Below are positions 1 to 8,092 of a stretch of 55,095 nt of DNA, one piece after another. The stretch spans positions 1 to 55,095 of the forward strand of contig JANQLM010000079.1 in the NCBI GenBank assembly GCA_028280635.1. The letters are read 5' to 3'. A program made the translations under genes and the position numbers. A model generated the notes under the pieces. That model was given only the letters and a program-made list of their open reading frames with translations. It had not been told where the DNA came from and searched no databases. Numbering within the stretch: the first letter of the stretch is position 1; each line of letters begins with the position of its first letter. The DNA is from Halieaceae bacterium. Lineage in GTDB: Bacteria; Pseudomonadota; Gammaproteobacteria; Pseudomonadales; Halieaceae.

Positions 1-1
1 G

Positions 2-1588
2 GAACTGGGCGGCAAGTCGCCCTTCATCGTGTTTGAAGACGCCGACCTGGACGCGGTAGTGGAAGGCCTGGTGGACGCCATCTGGCTCAACCAGGGCGAA
101 GTCTGCTGCGCCGGCTCACGGCTGCTGGTGCAGGAGGGTATAGCCGAACGGCTGCACGGCAAACTCAAGCGCCGCATGGACACGCTGCGGGTCGGCGATC
201 CGCTGGACAAGGCGGTGGACATCGGTGCAGTGGCGGACCCGGTGCAGCTCGCCCAGATTCGCGAGCGCGTCGATGCCGGCGTGGCGGAAGGTGCAGAGCT
301 CTACCAGCCCGACTGCCTGGTCGGAGAGCATTCCCAGGGCTGTTTCTACCCCCCCACCCTGCTGCTCAAGGTCGAGTCCAGCTTTCGGGTGGCCCAGGAA
401 GAGATCTTCGGTCCGGTGCTGGTGAGCATGAGTTTCCGCACCCCCTCCGAAGCCGTCGCGCTGGCCAACAACACCCGCTACGGGCTGGCTGCCAGCGTCT
501 GGAGCGAGAACATCAACCTGGCGCTGGACATCGCGCCAAAGCTCAAGGCAGGCGTGGTGTGGGTGAACTGCTCCAACCAGTTCGACGCCGCAGCCGCCTT
601 CGGCGGCATGCGCGAATCCGGCTTTGGCCGCGAGGGCGGCGCCGACGGTATGCTGGAATACCTGGCACCGCGCTGGGAGGCGAGCCTGGAGGTCGTTGAG
701 GAACCCGCTATTCCCACGGGGAGCGGTGCCGCCGCTGGCAAGGGCGTGGATCGCACGCCGAAATTCTATATTGGCGGCAAGCAGGCGCGACCGGATTCAG
801 GCTACAGTGGTGCGGTGTTCGGGGCCGGTGGCGAGCTGCTCGGCCAGGTGGGTATCGGCAATCGCAAGGATATCCGCAACGCGGTGGAAGCCGCGGCGAA
901 GGCAGAGGCCTGGTCCAAGACCAGCAGCCATAACCGGGCCCAGGTGATGTACTACATTGCCGAGAACTTGGACGCCCGCGCCAGCGAATTCGCCGAGCGC
1001 CTGGCGGCCCAGACCGGCGCCAGCAAACGTGTCGCAGGCCGTGAAGTCGATGCTGCCGTGAGCCGCTGGTTCAGCTACGCGGCCTGGAGTGACAAGTTCG
1101 ATGGCCGCACCCACGCCACCCCGATGCGCGGCATCACCCTGTCCGTGCACGAACCCCGCGGCGTGCTGGGCATTGCCTGCCCTCGGGAGTTCCCACTGCT
1201 GGGTTTCACCTCGCTGGTGGCGCCCGCCATCGCCATGGGCAATCGCGTGATTGTGATACCCAGCGAAGCCCACCCGCTCAGCGCCATGGACATGGTGCAG
1301 GTGTTCGACACCTCGGACCTGCCCGGGGGAACGGTGAATATCGTTTGCGGAGAGCGCGATGTACTGGCCGCGGTGCTGGCCGAGCACTACAACGTGGACG
1401 CCCTGTGGTACCGCGGCAGCGAGGCAGGCAGCAAGGCGGTGGAGCACGCTGCCGCGGCCAATCTCAAGGCCACCTGGGTCAACTACGGCAAGCGCTGCGA
1501 CTATCTGGACCCGGCCCAGGGCGAGGGCCGCGACTACCTGCACGCCGCCACTGAACTCAAGACCATCTGGGCCCCCTACGGGGAGTAG
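2..1588 (+). CDS. ALDH16-like bifold aldehyde dehydrogenase (5' end outside window)
   Basis: The frame is open from the left edge, so the N-terminus is missing. The first readable residues are ELGGKSP, the conserved aldehyde dehydrogenase block with the general-base Glu. About 25 residues later comes GEVCCAGSR, whose first Cys fits the catalytic position. After that NAD-dependent dehydrogenase domain ends, a second partial dehydrogenase-like half begins near PKFYIGGKQ (nt ~760) and resembles the N-terminal, cofactor-binding half of the fold without its own catalytic Cys block. This two-part layout is known from the ALDH16 family, where the second domain is catalytically dead; the family assignment is by layout and recall. 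The substrate is unknown. The secreted protein gene downstream starts 2 nt after the stop, implying co-transcription. Confidence 0.85.
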   Translation, partial: ELGGKSPFIVFEDADLDAVVEGLVDAIWLNQGEVCCAGSRLLVQEGIAERLHGKLKRRMDTLRVGDPLDKAVDIGAVADPVQLAQIRERVDAGVAEGAELYQPDCLVGEHSQGCFYPPTLLLKVESSFRVAQEEIFGPVLVSMSFRTPSEAVALANNTRYGLAASVWSENINLALDIAPKLKAGVVWVNCSNQFDAAAAFGGMRESGFGREGGADGMLEYLAPRWEASLEVVEEPAIPTGSGAAAGKGVDRTPKFYIGGKQARPDSGYSGAVFGAGGELLGQVGIGNRKDIRNAVEAAAKAEAWSKTSSHNRAQVMYYIAENLDARASEFAERLAAQTGASKRVAGREVDAAVSRWFSYAAWSDKFDGRTHATPMRGITLSVHEPRGVLGIACPREFPLLGFTSLVAPAIAMGNRVIVIPSEAHPLSAMDMVQVFDTSDLPGGTVNIVCGERDVLAAVLAEHYNVDALWYRGSEAGSKAVEHAAAANLKATWVNYGKRCDYLDPAQGEGRDYLHAATELKTIWAPYGE

Positions 1589-1590
1589 AC

Positions 1591-3111
1591 ATGCGATCAC
1601 TGCTGCCAACGCTACTGCTGAGTGCCCTGCTGGTGTGTGGCAAGGCAGTAGCGGAGGTGCAGCTCAGCTTTGATCGCTCGGCGTTTGGCGGCGCTGCGCT
1701 GCCGATCTGGTCGGAGCTGGATGAGTTCGAACGCTGGGCCGTGTCGCGCATTCCCGCCGCACAGAACGGCGACGCCGACGCACTGCTGGCACTGTACCTG
1801 CTGTCCTCCGGCGAGCCCATGTCGCTGGCTGACTTTTTCGAACTGCGCGACGAGTTGGATGACTGGATCGAAGGTATTCCACTGTCCGACGGCAGCCAGC
1901 CCGACGCCGATGCCCACCGGCTGTTCGTCGCCATGCACAGCCGATACCTGGGCACTGACCTGGCCTCCAACGACATGCCTGTCATGTACCGTGAGGAACA
2001 GAGTCAGCTCTCCAAGGTCTTCAGCACCGGTGAGTTCAACTGCATCAGCTCGGCGATGCTCTACGTGGTGGCCGCCCGCAAGCTTCAGCTATCGGTAGAC
2101 GGCGTGGTGCTGCCCTCCCATGCCTTCGTGCAGCTACGCCTGCCGGGTGGCACGGTGGAAGTGGAAACCACCTCTTTCACCGGCTTCGATGTGCCCCACG
2201 ACGAGGCCTTCTACAGTTCGGAGTACAGCGACTGGTTCAGCGCCCGCAGCCTGGCCCCACCCACCTACGAAGACTACCTGGACCGCGACATCGTCAGCCC
2301 CTATGAGCTGGGCATCTTCAACATGATCAACCAGCACACCGCCGAGGCGGAAATGCCCTATCGGGACCGGATGCGGCTGGCGGAGCTGCGCGGCTACTAC
2401 CGGCCCTGGGATGAGTCGGCGCAGAAGTCGCGGCTGGCTTACTACTACCAGGAATACGTGCATCTGCGGGAGAACGGTGACTTCGACACGGCCCTGCGTA
2501 TGTACTACCAGCTCGAGGACTACCTGGTCGACCTGAGTGAACGCCGCTTCGAGGATGAAGAAATCCCGGTGTTGCTGACCGCGGTGCAGGCGCAGATGGC
2601 TGACACCCTCGGGCGCACCGGCGACGAGGACGCAGGGCTGGCGCTCGCCCGCTATTTGCTGCAAACCCGCGAGTTCCCCGACACCGCCCGCACGGTGGAA
2701 AGCCACCTGTTCTCGGTGGTGAGCCGCTATGCAGTCGATCGGGCCGAGCAAGCGGACTACCCTGGCGCCCGCCTGGCGTTCAGTGCCCTGGAGTTCCAGT
2801 GTCTCAAGAACAAGGTGTGTAACAGCGGCCTGGCGCAGGTCTACTCGGCCTGGGCCATGCACTATGTCGAAGACCGGGACTGGGAGCGCAGTGCCGACGT
2901 GTACCGCGAATACCTGCTGCTGGATTCCTCCAGCAAACTGTCGCAGCACTTCACCACCAACCTGGAACGGGTCTACCTGAACTGGGCCGCCCATGAGGAG
3001 TGGAACGGCCAGTGGGAAACCGCCATGGGCCTGCTCAACCAGTGCACCCAGCTGCTGGACACCGCCAGCGAATGCGAGTCGGCGCTGGCGCGGCTCGACT
3101 CCAAGCGTTAA
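1591..3111 (+). CDS. Exported transglutaminase-like protein with helical repeat tail
   Basis: 506 aa. Residues 1-21 form a signal peptide ending KAVA, so the protein should be periplasmic or secreted. Residues ~145-195 carry a transglutaminase/cysteine-protease-like triad pattern: GEFNCISSA (Cys151), LPSHAFVQL (His177) and VEVETT (Glu190/Glu192 in the acidic position). Most of the remainder, from ~240 on, is helical and rich in Tyr, Ala and Leu, resembling tetratricopeptide-type repeats. Whether it cross-links, hydrolyses or only binds peptides cannot be told from sequence. It follows the aldehyde dehydrogenase by 2 nt and is probably in the same transcript. Specific function unknown. Confidence 0.75.
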   Translation: MRSLLPTLLLSALLVCGKAVAEVQLSFDRSAFGGAALPIWSELDEFERWAVSRIPAAQNGDADALLALYLLSSGEPMSLADFFELRDELDDWIEGIPLSDGSQPDADAHRLFVAMHSRYLGTDLASNDMPVMYREEQSQLSKVFSTGEFNCISSAMLYVVAARKLQLSVDGVVLPSHAFVQLRLPGGTVEVETTSFTGFDVPHDEAFYSSEYSDWFSARSLAPPTYEDYLDRDIVSPYELGIFNMINQHTAEAEMPYRDRMRLAELRGYYRPWDESAQKSRLAYYYQEYVHLRENGDFDTALRMYYQLEDYLVDLSERRFEDEEIPVLLTAVQAQMADTLGRTGDEDAGLALARYLLQTREFPDTARTVESHLFSVVSRYAVDRAEQADYPGARLAFSALEFQCLKNKVCNSGLAQVYSAWAMHYVEDRDWERSADVYREYLLLDSSSKLSQHFTTNLERVYLNWAAHEEWNGQWETAMGLLNQCTQLLDTASECESALARLDSKR

Positions 3112-3219
3112 GGGCAAGCGCGCCGTTCCCGCGGATGCGGTCGCCCCCTTGGGGCAACCCGCAGGTATCAAACTGTGAGAACGTGAATCCCGGCCCGCGC
3201 AGCGATGACGTCGGCGGCG

Positions 3220-4407
3220 TCAGCTATCCAGGGCCTGGTAATAGTCGGAGAGAATCTTCGCCACTTCCGGCCGCGAGAACTCCGGCGGCGGTGCCTCGCC
3301 GCGGCCCAGCATTTCCCGCACCGCGGTGCCCGACAGCAGCACAAAGTCCTCTTTGCTGTGGTCCGGGGCGTCCTTCATCATCACCACCTTGTCCAGCTTC
3401 TTGCTGTAGGCGGTGTGGTCTGCCCGGTAGATCTCCAGTTCCAGGGCGCCCGCGGGGACTTCTTCATCGAAGATAGTCTGGGCGTCAAAGCCACCGTAGT
3501 AGTCGCCGACACCGGCGTGGTCACGACCGACGATGAGGTGCGAGCAGCCGCAGTTCTGGCGGAACACCGCGTGCAGCACGGCTTCACGGGGACCGGCGTA
3601 GAGCATGTCAAAGCCGTAGCCCGTCACCATCACCGTGTTCGGCGGGAAGTAGATGTCCACCATTTTGCGGATCGAGGCGTCGCGCACATCAGCGGGGATG
3701 TCACCGGGCTTGAGCTTGCCCAGCAGCATGTGAATCAGGATCCCGTCGGTGCCCAGGTCTTCCATGGCCATACGGCACAGCTCTTCGTGGGCACGGTGCA
3801 TGGGGTTACGGGTCTGGAAGGCCACGACCTTGTCCCAGCCGTGCTCCTTGATTTCGTTGCGAATCTCAACCGCAGTGCGGAAGGTGTCCGGGAAGTCGGT
3901 CTGGAAGTAGGAGAAATTCAGCACCTGGATGGGCCCCGACAGCAGCGTGTTACCGAGGTCGGTAAACGTCGCCACGCCGGGATGGTTCTCGTCCAGGGTG
4001 CGGAAAATCTTCTCCGCCATACCGCGAATCTCGTCATCGGAGACCTGTTCAACGGCCTCAACGTCCATGATGGCCAGCACGGGGTTCCCTTCCACATTGG
4101 GATCGCGCAGGGCAATACGACTACCCGCCTCGACGCCGCTTTCGCGGGTCAGGTTGACCACCGGCACCGGCCAAAACAGGCCATCCGTGGTGTGCAGACT
4201 GTCCGCCACGCTCATGGCATCGGCCTTGTTCATGTAGCCGGCCAGCGGATTGAAATAGCCGCCGCCCAGCATGACCGCGTTGGCGGCCGCGGCGGAGTTC
4301 AGCAGCAGCGAGGGCAGGTTTTCAGCTTCCGCCACCAGGGCGTGGCGCTTCTCGCTGTCGTAGACGAACAGCGGATTCAGTTCCTCCGAGCCGTGTGGCT
4401 TGATCAT
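3220..4407 (-). CDS. sat: Sulfate adenylyltransferase (ATP sulfurylase), single-subunit type
   Basis: 395 aa, full length for the homo-oligomeric ATP sulfurylase family, which makes APS and pyrophosphate from ATP and sulfate. It has the nucleotide-binding block QTRNPMHRAHE (residues 198-208) and GRDHAGVGDYY (294-304). This is the monocistronic Sat type and not the CysD/CysN heterodimer common in enteric assimilation. It starts at ATG 4407, 14 nt after the CysC stop, so the pair forms an operon for PAPS synthesis. A sulfotransferase lies just upstream on the same strand, suggesting that PAPS is used for sulfonation, though use in assimilation is not excluded. Confidence 0.95.
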   Translation of the reverse strand: MIKPHGSEELNPLFVYDSEKRHALVAEAENLPSLLLNSAAAANAVMLGGGYFNPLAGYMNKADAMSVADSLHTTDGLFWPVPVVNLTRESGVEAGSRIALRDPNVEGNPVLAIMDVEAVEQVSDDEIRGMAEKIFRTLDENHPGVATFTDLGNTLLSGPIQVLNFSYFQTDFPDTFRTAVEIRNEIKEHGWDKVVAFQTRNPMHRAHEELCRMAMEDLGTDGILIHMLLGKLKPGDIPADVRDASIRKMVDIYFPPNTVMVTGYGFDMLYAGPREAVLHAVFRQNCGCSHLIVGRDHAGVGDYYGGFDAQTIFDEEVPAGALELEIYRADHTAYSKKLDKVVMMKDAPDHSKEDFVLLSGTAVREMLGRGEAPPPEFSRPEVAKILSDYYQALDS

Positions 4408-4421
4408 ATTCGGTATCCCGT

Positions 4422-5039
4422 TTACTGGTTGATAATGCCGCGTTCGCGCAGCACCGAGAGAATCTGGTCGATCTCTTCCTGCAGACTCTGCTGGTCCGAG
4501 TGCAGGTGAATCTCGGGGTTGTCAGGCGCCTCGTAAGGATCGTCGATGCCCGTGAAGTTTTTAATCTCGCCGGCGCGGGCCTTCTTGTAAAGGCCTTTGG
4601 GATCGCGGGCTTCCGCTTCCTCGAGGGAACAATCCACGAAGATCTCGATAAACTCCATGCCCGCCGCCTCGTGCAGTGCGCGCACGGCGTCGCGATCGGC
4701 CCGGTAGGGGCTGATGAAGCTGGACAGGGAAATCACGCCGGCATCGACAAACAGCTTGGCCACTTCGCCGATACGGCGAATGTTCTCGGTGCGGTCCTCG
4801 GCGGAGAAGCCGAGGTTCTTGTTGATACCCATGCGGACGTTGTCGCCGTCCAGGCGATAGGACAGGATGCCCATCTCGTGCAGCGTGCCTTCCAACTCCA
4901 CCGCCACCGTGCTCTTGCCACTGCCGGACAGCCCCGTGAACCAGAGCGTGGCACCTTTATGACCCACCAGCTTCTCGCGGTGGGCGCGGGTGATATCACC
5001 CTCGTGCCAGTGGACGTTGGTCGCTTTCTGCTCAGCCAT
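4422..5039 (-). CDS. cysC: Adenylylsulfate (APS) kinase
   Basis: 205 aa from ATG 5039; the frame is open further upstream, but this start has GGAG about 8 nt before it and matches the usual N-terminus ([16 protein letters not shown]). The enzyme phosphorylates APS to PAPS using ATP in the cytoplasm. The P-loop GLSGSGKS is at residues 36-43, and RLDGDNVR and ISPYRADRD match substrate and lid segments of the family. It precedes sat by 14 nt. The 114-nt gap to the upstream sulfotransferase may hold a separate promoter, but I see no convincing box there. Confidence 0.95.
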   Translation of the reverse strand: MAEQKATNVHWHEGDITRAHREKLVGHKGATLWFTGLSGSGKSTVAVELEGTLHEMGILSYRLDGDNVRMGINKNLGFSAEDRTENIRRIGEVAKLFVDAGVISLSSFISPYRADRDAVRALHEAAGMEFIEIFVDCSLEEAEARDPKGLYKKARAGEIKNFTGIDDPYEAPDNPEIHLHSDQQSLQEEIDQILSVLRERGIINQ

Positions 5040-5153
5040 GGTGCTTGCTCCGGTGTTCTGGGAAGGCGGCAAGAGTACGCGGAATGGGCGCAACTGTAAA
5101 TTCTGGAGCGTTGAGTAGCATAGACCGAGGGGCACGCCACGCCGAAAAGTAAG

Positions 5154-6311
5154 TTATTTCAGGATGAACCTTTCTCGATAGGCCCGAAACTGCTCCGCCA
5201 GCCCCGCTTCGCTAAAGCCGAACTGCTCCAGGCTGTACTCGTGGGTGGGCCTTAGCTCACGGCGGTTGAAGTCCTGCCAGGCGCGCATCTCGGTCTCGGC
5301 TTGCGGGGTGAGGTCCATGCCGATGAAGTCGTAGACTTTGTGAATCTCGCCCAGGGGGTCGCTGACCGTGTCCCTGAACCACAGGTCCAGGAAGCGGTCC
5401 TCCGCGCCGGCCTCGCGCACCGCCATGGTGTGTGCCATGCCCCTGGCGAACTTCCGGGACCACTGCTGACCGACTTTGACCGGGTCGGCGCTGTCCGAGT
5501 AGATGCGCCAGAGCTCGTAGATCATGCTGGCCAGCGAGGGGATGGTCTCCAGCGGGTCGCGGTGGGACTGCACCACCCTGGCGTCGGGGAACACCTCCAG
5601 CACCAGGTCCATGTAGTGCAGGTGATGGGGGGCCTTGATGGTCCAGCGCTCGGCCTGCTTGCCGGCCTGCTTTTTCTGCCACTGCAGGAATTTCAGCAAC
5701 AGCTCCAGGTAGCGGTAGCCAACGCGATGGTCCTGGGCCTCGATCCAGGCGTCGAAACCGGGCAGCCAGGCGAAGGACTGGATGTTGAAGCTGTAGAAGC
5801 TTTGCTCCAGCAGCATGATGTCTTCATCGGGCCCCATGGCATCCATCGGGTGCACGCTCAGCAGGTCGGGGTTGGCCTCCAGCATGGCGGCCATTTCCGC
5901 CTTGCCATCGACCGCGCGCTGGTCAACTGCCGCCGGATCCCAATCCAGCGCCGGGCAGGGAAAGCGGGTTTCAAACCACAGTGGTGCGTACATGCGAGGG
6001 TCGGCGGCAATGGTGCGGTGCAGCATGGTGGTACCGGTACGCGGCAGGCCGACGATAACCAGGGGTTCGCGAATCTGTTCATCGAGGATTTCCGGGTGGC
6101 GCTGCAACCAGGCCTGCACCCGCAGACGGGTGGCGAGAATGTCCACCACCCGCTGGCGCAGCACCGCCCCGCCGACGGCATTGAGTTGGGCTTCGGACTG
6201 CAGCGAAAGCAGCAACCGTTCCAGTGGCTCCCGGTAGCTGTCGTCGCCGAAATCCTCCAGGCCGTCTACGGCCCTGGCCTCAGCCACCAGGGTATCTGCC
6301 TGCCAGTCCAT
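5154..6311 (-). CDS. PAPS-dependent sulfotransferase family protein
   Basis: 385 aa from ATG 6311; a GTG one codon earlier is also possible. The PAPS 5'-phosphosulfate loop appears as GLPRTGTTML (residues ~88-97), and the 3'-phosphate region as QSHRDPLETIPS, which together identify a bacterial sulfotransferase-3-type fold. It would transfer sulfonate from PAPS to a hydroxyl or amine of an unknown acceptor. No signal peptide or membrane helix is seen, so it is cytoplasmic. Its ATG shares one base with the TGA of the upstream EamA exporter (TGATG), indicating translational coupling. With CysC and Sat downstream it forms a donor-synthesis, transfer and perhaps export module. Confidence 0.88.
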   Translation of the reverse strand: MDWQADTLVAEARAVDGLEDFGDDSYREPLERLLLSLQSEAQLNAVGGAVLRQRVVDILATRLRVQAWLQRHPEILDEQIREPLVIVGLPRTGTTMLHRTIAADPRMYAPLWFETRFPCPALDWDPAAVDQRAVDGKAEMAAMLEANPDLLSVHPMDAMGPDEDIMLLEQSFYSFNIQSFAWLPGFDAWIEAQDHRVGYRYLELLLKFLQWQKKQAGKQAERWTIKAPHHLHYMDLVLEVFPDARVVQSHRDPLETIPSLASMIYELWRIYSDSADPVKVGQQWSRKFARGMAHTMAVREAGAEDRFLDLWFRDTVSDPLGEIHKVYDFIGMDLTPQAETEMRAWQDFNRRELRPTHEYSLEQFGFSEAGLAEQFRAYRERFILK

Positions 6312-7198
6312 CACTGCCTCCCCGGAAAACGAATCACGCCTGTCGCCAGGCCGGTGCCCAGCAGTATCAGGCCGCAGCCACCCAGCATGCGGCCGGTCAC
6401 CACTTCATCCAGCACCAGGGCGCCGGCGATCATGGCGGAGATCGGCACAATGTAAGTCACGGTAACGGCCCGCGCCGGGCCCAGCCGCACCAACAGGCGG
6501 AAGAACAGGATATAGGCGATGCCGGTGCAGGGAATTCCCAACGCCAGTACCGCCAGCCAGGCTCGCAGGGAGGGCATCTCGGCGGGCCAGAAGGCGATAC
6601 ACAGCGGCGCCAGCAAAAGGCTGGCGGCAATCTGGCTGCCAGTGGCCAGTTCCAGGCTGCCGAGCCCGGGCAGGCGAATGCGCGCGTAATTGCCGGCGAC
6701 ACCGTAGGAGAAAGCACCACCCAGGCCTGCGGCAATGGCGAGGCCGGCACCGGACAGGTCTACCTCCAGCTTGTCCCAAACCAGCACCACCACGCCGACC
6801 AGTCCCAGCATCAGCCCCACGATGCCAGTGCGGCTGAGGCGCTCGCCGACCCAGGCAAAGGCCACCAGGGCGGTAAACAGGGGCGCGGTGGAATTGATCA
6901 CGGCGGTGTAGCCAGCAGTCAGGAACAGGGTGGCGAAGGTGAACAGGGTGAATGGCAGGGCGGAATTGAAGAAGCCCATCAGCAGCACATCGGCGGCCCG
7001 TTCCCGCACCGGCGCCAGCGAGGCAGTCACCAGCAGAATGGGCAGCAGGAAAGCCGCCGCGATGGCCACCCGCAGGGCGACCAGCGACACCGGACCAAAC
7101 TCCGGCGCCGCCATGCGCATAAACAGGAAGGAGGTGCCCCACAGGGCCCCAAGACCCAGCAGCTCAACAAGATCCAGCGGCTTTGCGGGCTCAGTCAA
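6311..7198 (-). CDS. EamA/DMT-family membrane transporter
   Basis: 295 aa with about ten hydrophobic helices arranged as two EamA-type repeats. Near the N-terminus is GALWGTSFLFMR, a typical opening of the drug/metabolite transporter superfamily. The likely start is TTG 7198, 10 nt after the preceding small gene; no strong ribosome site is visible. The substrate cannot be predicted. Tight coupling to the sulfotransferase, whose start overlaps this stop, makes export of a sulfonated product or of its precursor an attractive but unproven idea. Confidence 0.85.
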   Translation of the reverse strand: MTEPAKPLDLVELLGLGALWGTSFLFMRMAAPEFGPVSLVALRVAIAAAFLLPILLVTASLAPVRERAADVLLMGFFNSALPFTLFTFATLFLTAGYTAVINSTAPLFTALVAFAWVGERLSRTGIVGLMLGLVGVVVLVWDKLEVDLSGAGLAIAAGLGGAFSYGVAGNYARIRLPGLGSLELATGSQIAASLLLAPLCIAFWPAEMPSLRAWLAVLALGIPCTGIAYILFFRLLVRLGPARAVTVTYIVPISAMIAGALVLDEVVTGRMLGGCGLILLGTGLATGVIRFPGRQ

Positions 7199-7208
7199 GG
7201 GCCGGGCG

Positions 7209-7385
7209 CTAGAAGAAATAGTTGATCATCGAGATGATGAGTGACACGGCCACCAGCGGGATAATCCAGCGCGACAGCTTCTGCATCTGCTCGGGTTCCA
7301 TGGGCTTGGCGTAGCGCTCGCCCAGCACCACCATCAGCGCGACGCCGCCAAAAATAAACAACAGCAGAAAGAACAGTGTATTCAT
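7209..7385 (-). CDS. Small membrane protein (58 aa), unknown function
   Basis: Starts at ATG 7385, which overlaps the TGA of the trmH gene (ATGA). The 58-aa product has two hydrophobic segments: an N-terminal FLLLFIFGGVALMVVLGE and a C-terminal WIIPLVAVSLIISMINYFF, separated by a short charged stretch with KPMEPEQMQKLSR. The frame is also open upstream, but that part would be Arg/Gly-rich antisense-like sequence inside trmH. It is presumably an inner-membrane protein expressed with TrmH and the downstream exporter. I do not recognise the family. Confidence 0.7.
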   Translation of the reverse strand: MNTLFFLLLFIFGGVALMVVLGERYAKPMEPEQMQKLSRWIIPLVAVSLIISMINYFF

Positions 7386-8092
7386 GACTCTCGGTGATCC
7401 TCGCATACCGCGGTACCGGCCCTTACGTCGGCGTACCAGCCCGGCCCGTCGGCCAGTTCGCCGTCCTCCGCCAGCGGCGGATAGGCCAGGCCCCGTTCGC
7501 GACAGAACTTGCGCAGCTGTGGGTGGGCCCATTCAAAGAACAGGCGCTGCCGCGTGACCGCATCCAGCCGGCAGTGTTCGTACAGGCCCGCCGCCTCTCG
7601 CTGGCGCTGGGCTTCGGCGAGAATAATACCCGCCGCCACCGAAACATTATACGACTCGACCATGCCCATCATCGGCACCAGGATGCACTGGTCAGCCGCG
7701 TCCAGCGCCTCCTCATCGAGCCCGGCCCGCTCGGTACCCAGCAGCAGCGCGGTGGGCCGGGTGTAGTCCACGTCGCGAAAATCCCGGGCGCCCTCACCGG
7801 GGTGGGCGGCGAGAATCTGCATGCCGCCGGCCTGCACCATGCCCAGCGCCTGGCCCAGGGTATCGTGGCGCCGGACCTGCACCCAGTTGTGACTGCCCAT
7901 GCCGGTGCCGCGGAAAGCCCGGTAGTCCTCGCGGGCGGCCACTGCATGCACCTGCTGGATGCCCACCGCATCAGCGTTACGGACGATCGCGGATGTATTG
8001 CGCTGCTTGTGAACAAAATGGGTAATCACCGTCAGATCGGGCTGGCGCCGGTCCAGCACCGCGTTGAGGCGGGCGAGGCGTTCGGGGGTCAA
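7382..8092 (-). CDS. trmH: tRNA (guanosine(18)-2'-O)-methyltransferase
   Basis: 236 aa, close to E. coli TrmH (229 aa) and similar from the first residues (RRQPDLTVITHFVHK, NTSAIVRNADAVG). It methylates the 2'-O of G18 in the tRNA D-loop with S-adenosylmethionine. SPOUT motifs are visible: LLLGTERAGL and IPMMGMVESYNVSVA, the latter forming the knotted SAM site. The start is TTG 8092, overlapping the upstream stop as TTGA; the alignment to E. coli begins at this residue, which supports the unusual codon. It is the second gene of the run beginning at 10203. Confidence 0.93.
   Translation of the reverse strand: MTPERLARLNAVLDRRQPDLTVITHFVHKQRNTSAIVRNADAVGIQQVHAVAAREDYRAFRGTGMGSHNWVQVRRHDTLGQALGMVQAGGMQILAAHPGEGARDFRDVDYTRPTALLLGTERAGLDEEALDAADQCILVPMMGMVESYNVSVAAGIILAEAQRQREAAGLYEHCRLDAVTRQRLFFEWAHPQLRKFCRERGLAYPPLAEDGELADGPGWYADVRAGTAVCEDHRES

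Noticed and set aside
3143-3155. GCCCC-CTT-GGGGC hairpin after the transglutaminase-like gene
   Set aside because: Five-bp stem with a 3-nt loop and no T-run on either strand, so not called a terminator.
3205-4509. 434-residue open frame on the plus strand across sat/cysC
   Set aside because: It is antisense to two well-recognised genes and its product has no domain; long antisense frames are expected at this GC content.
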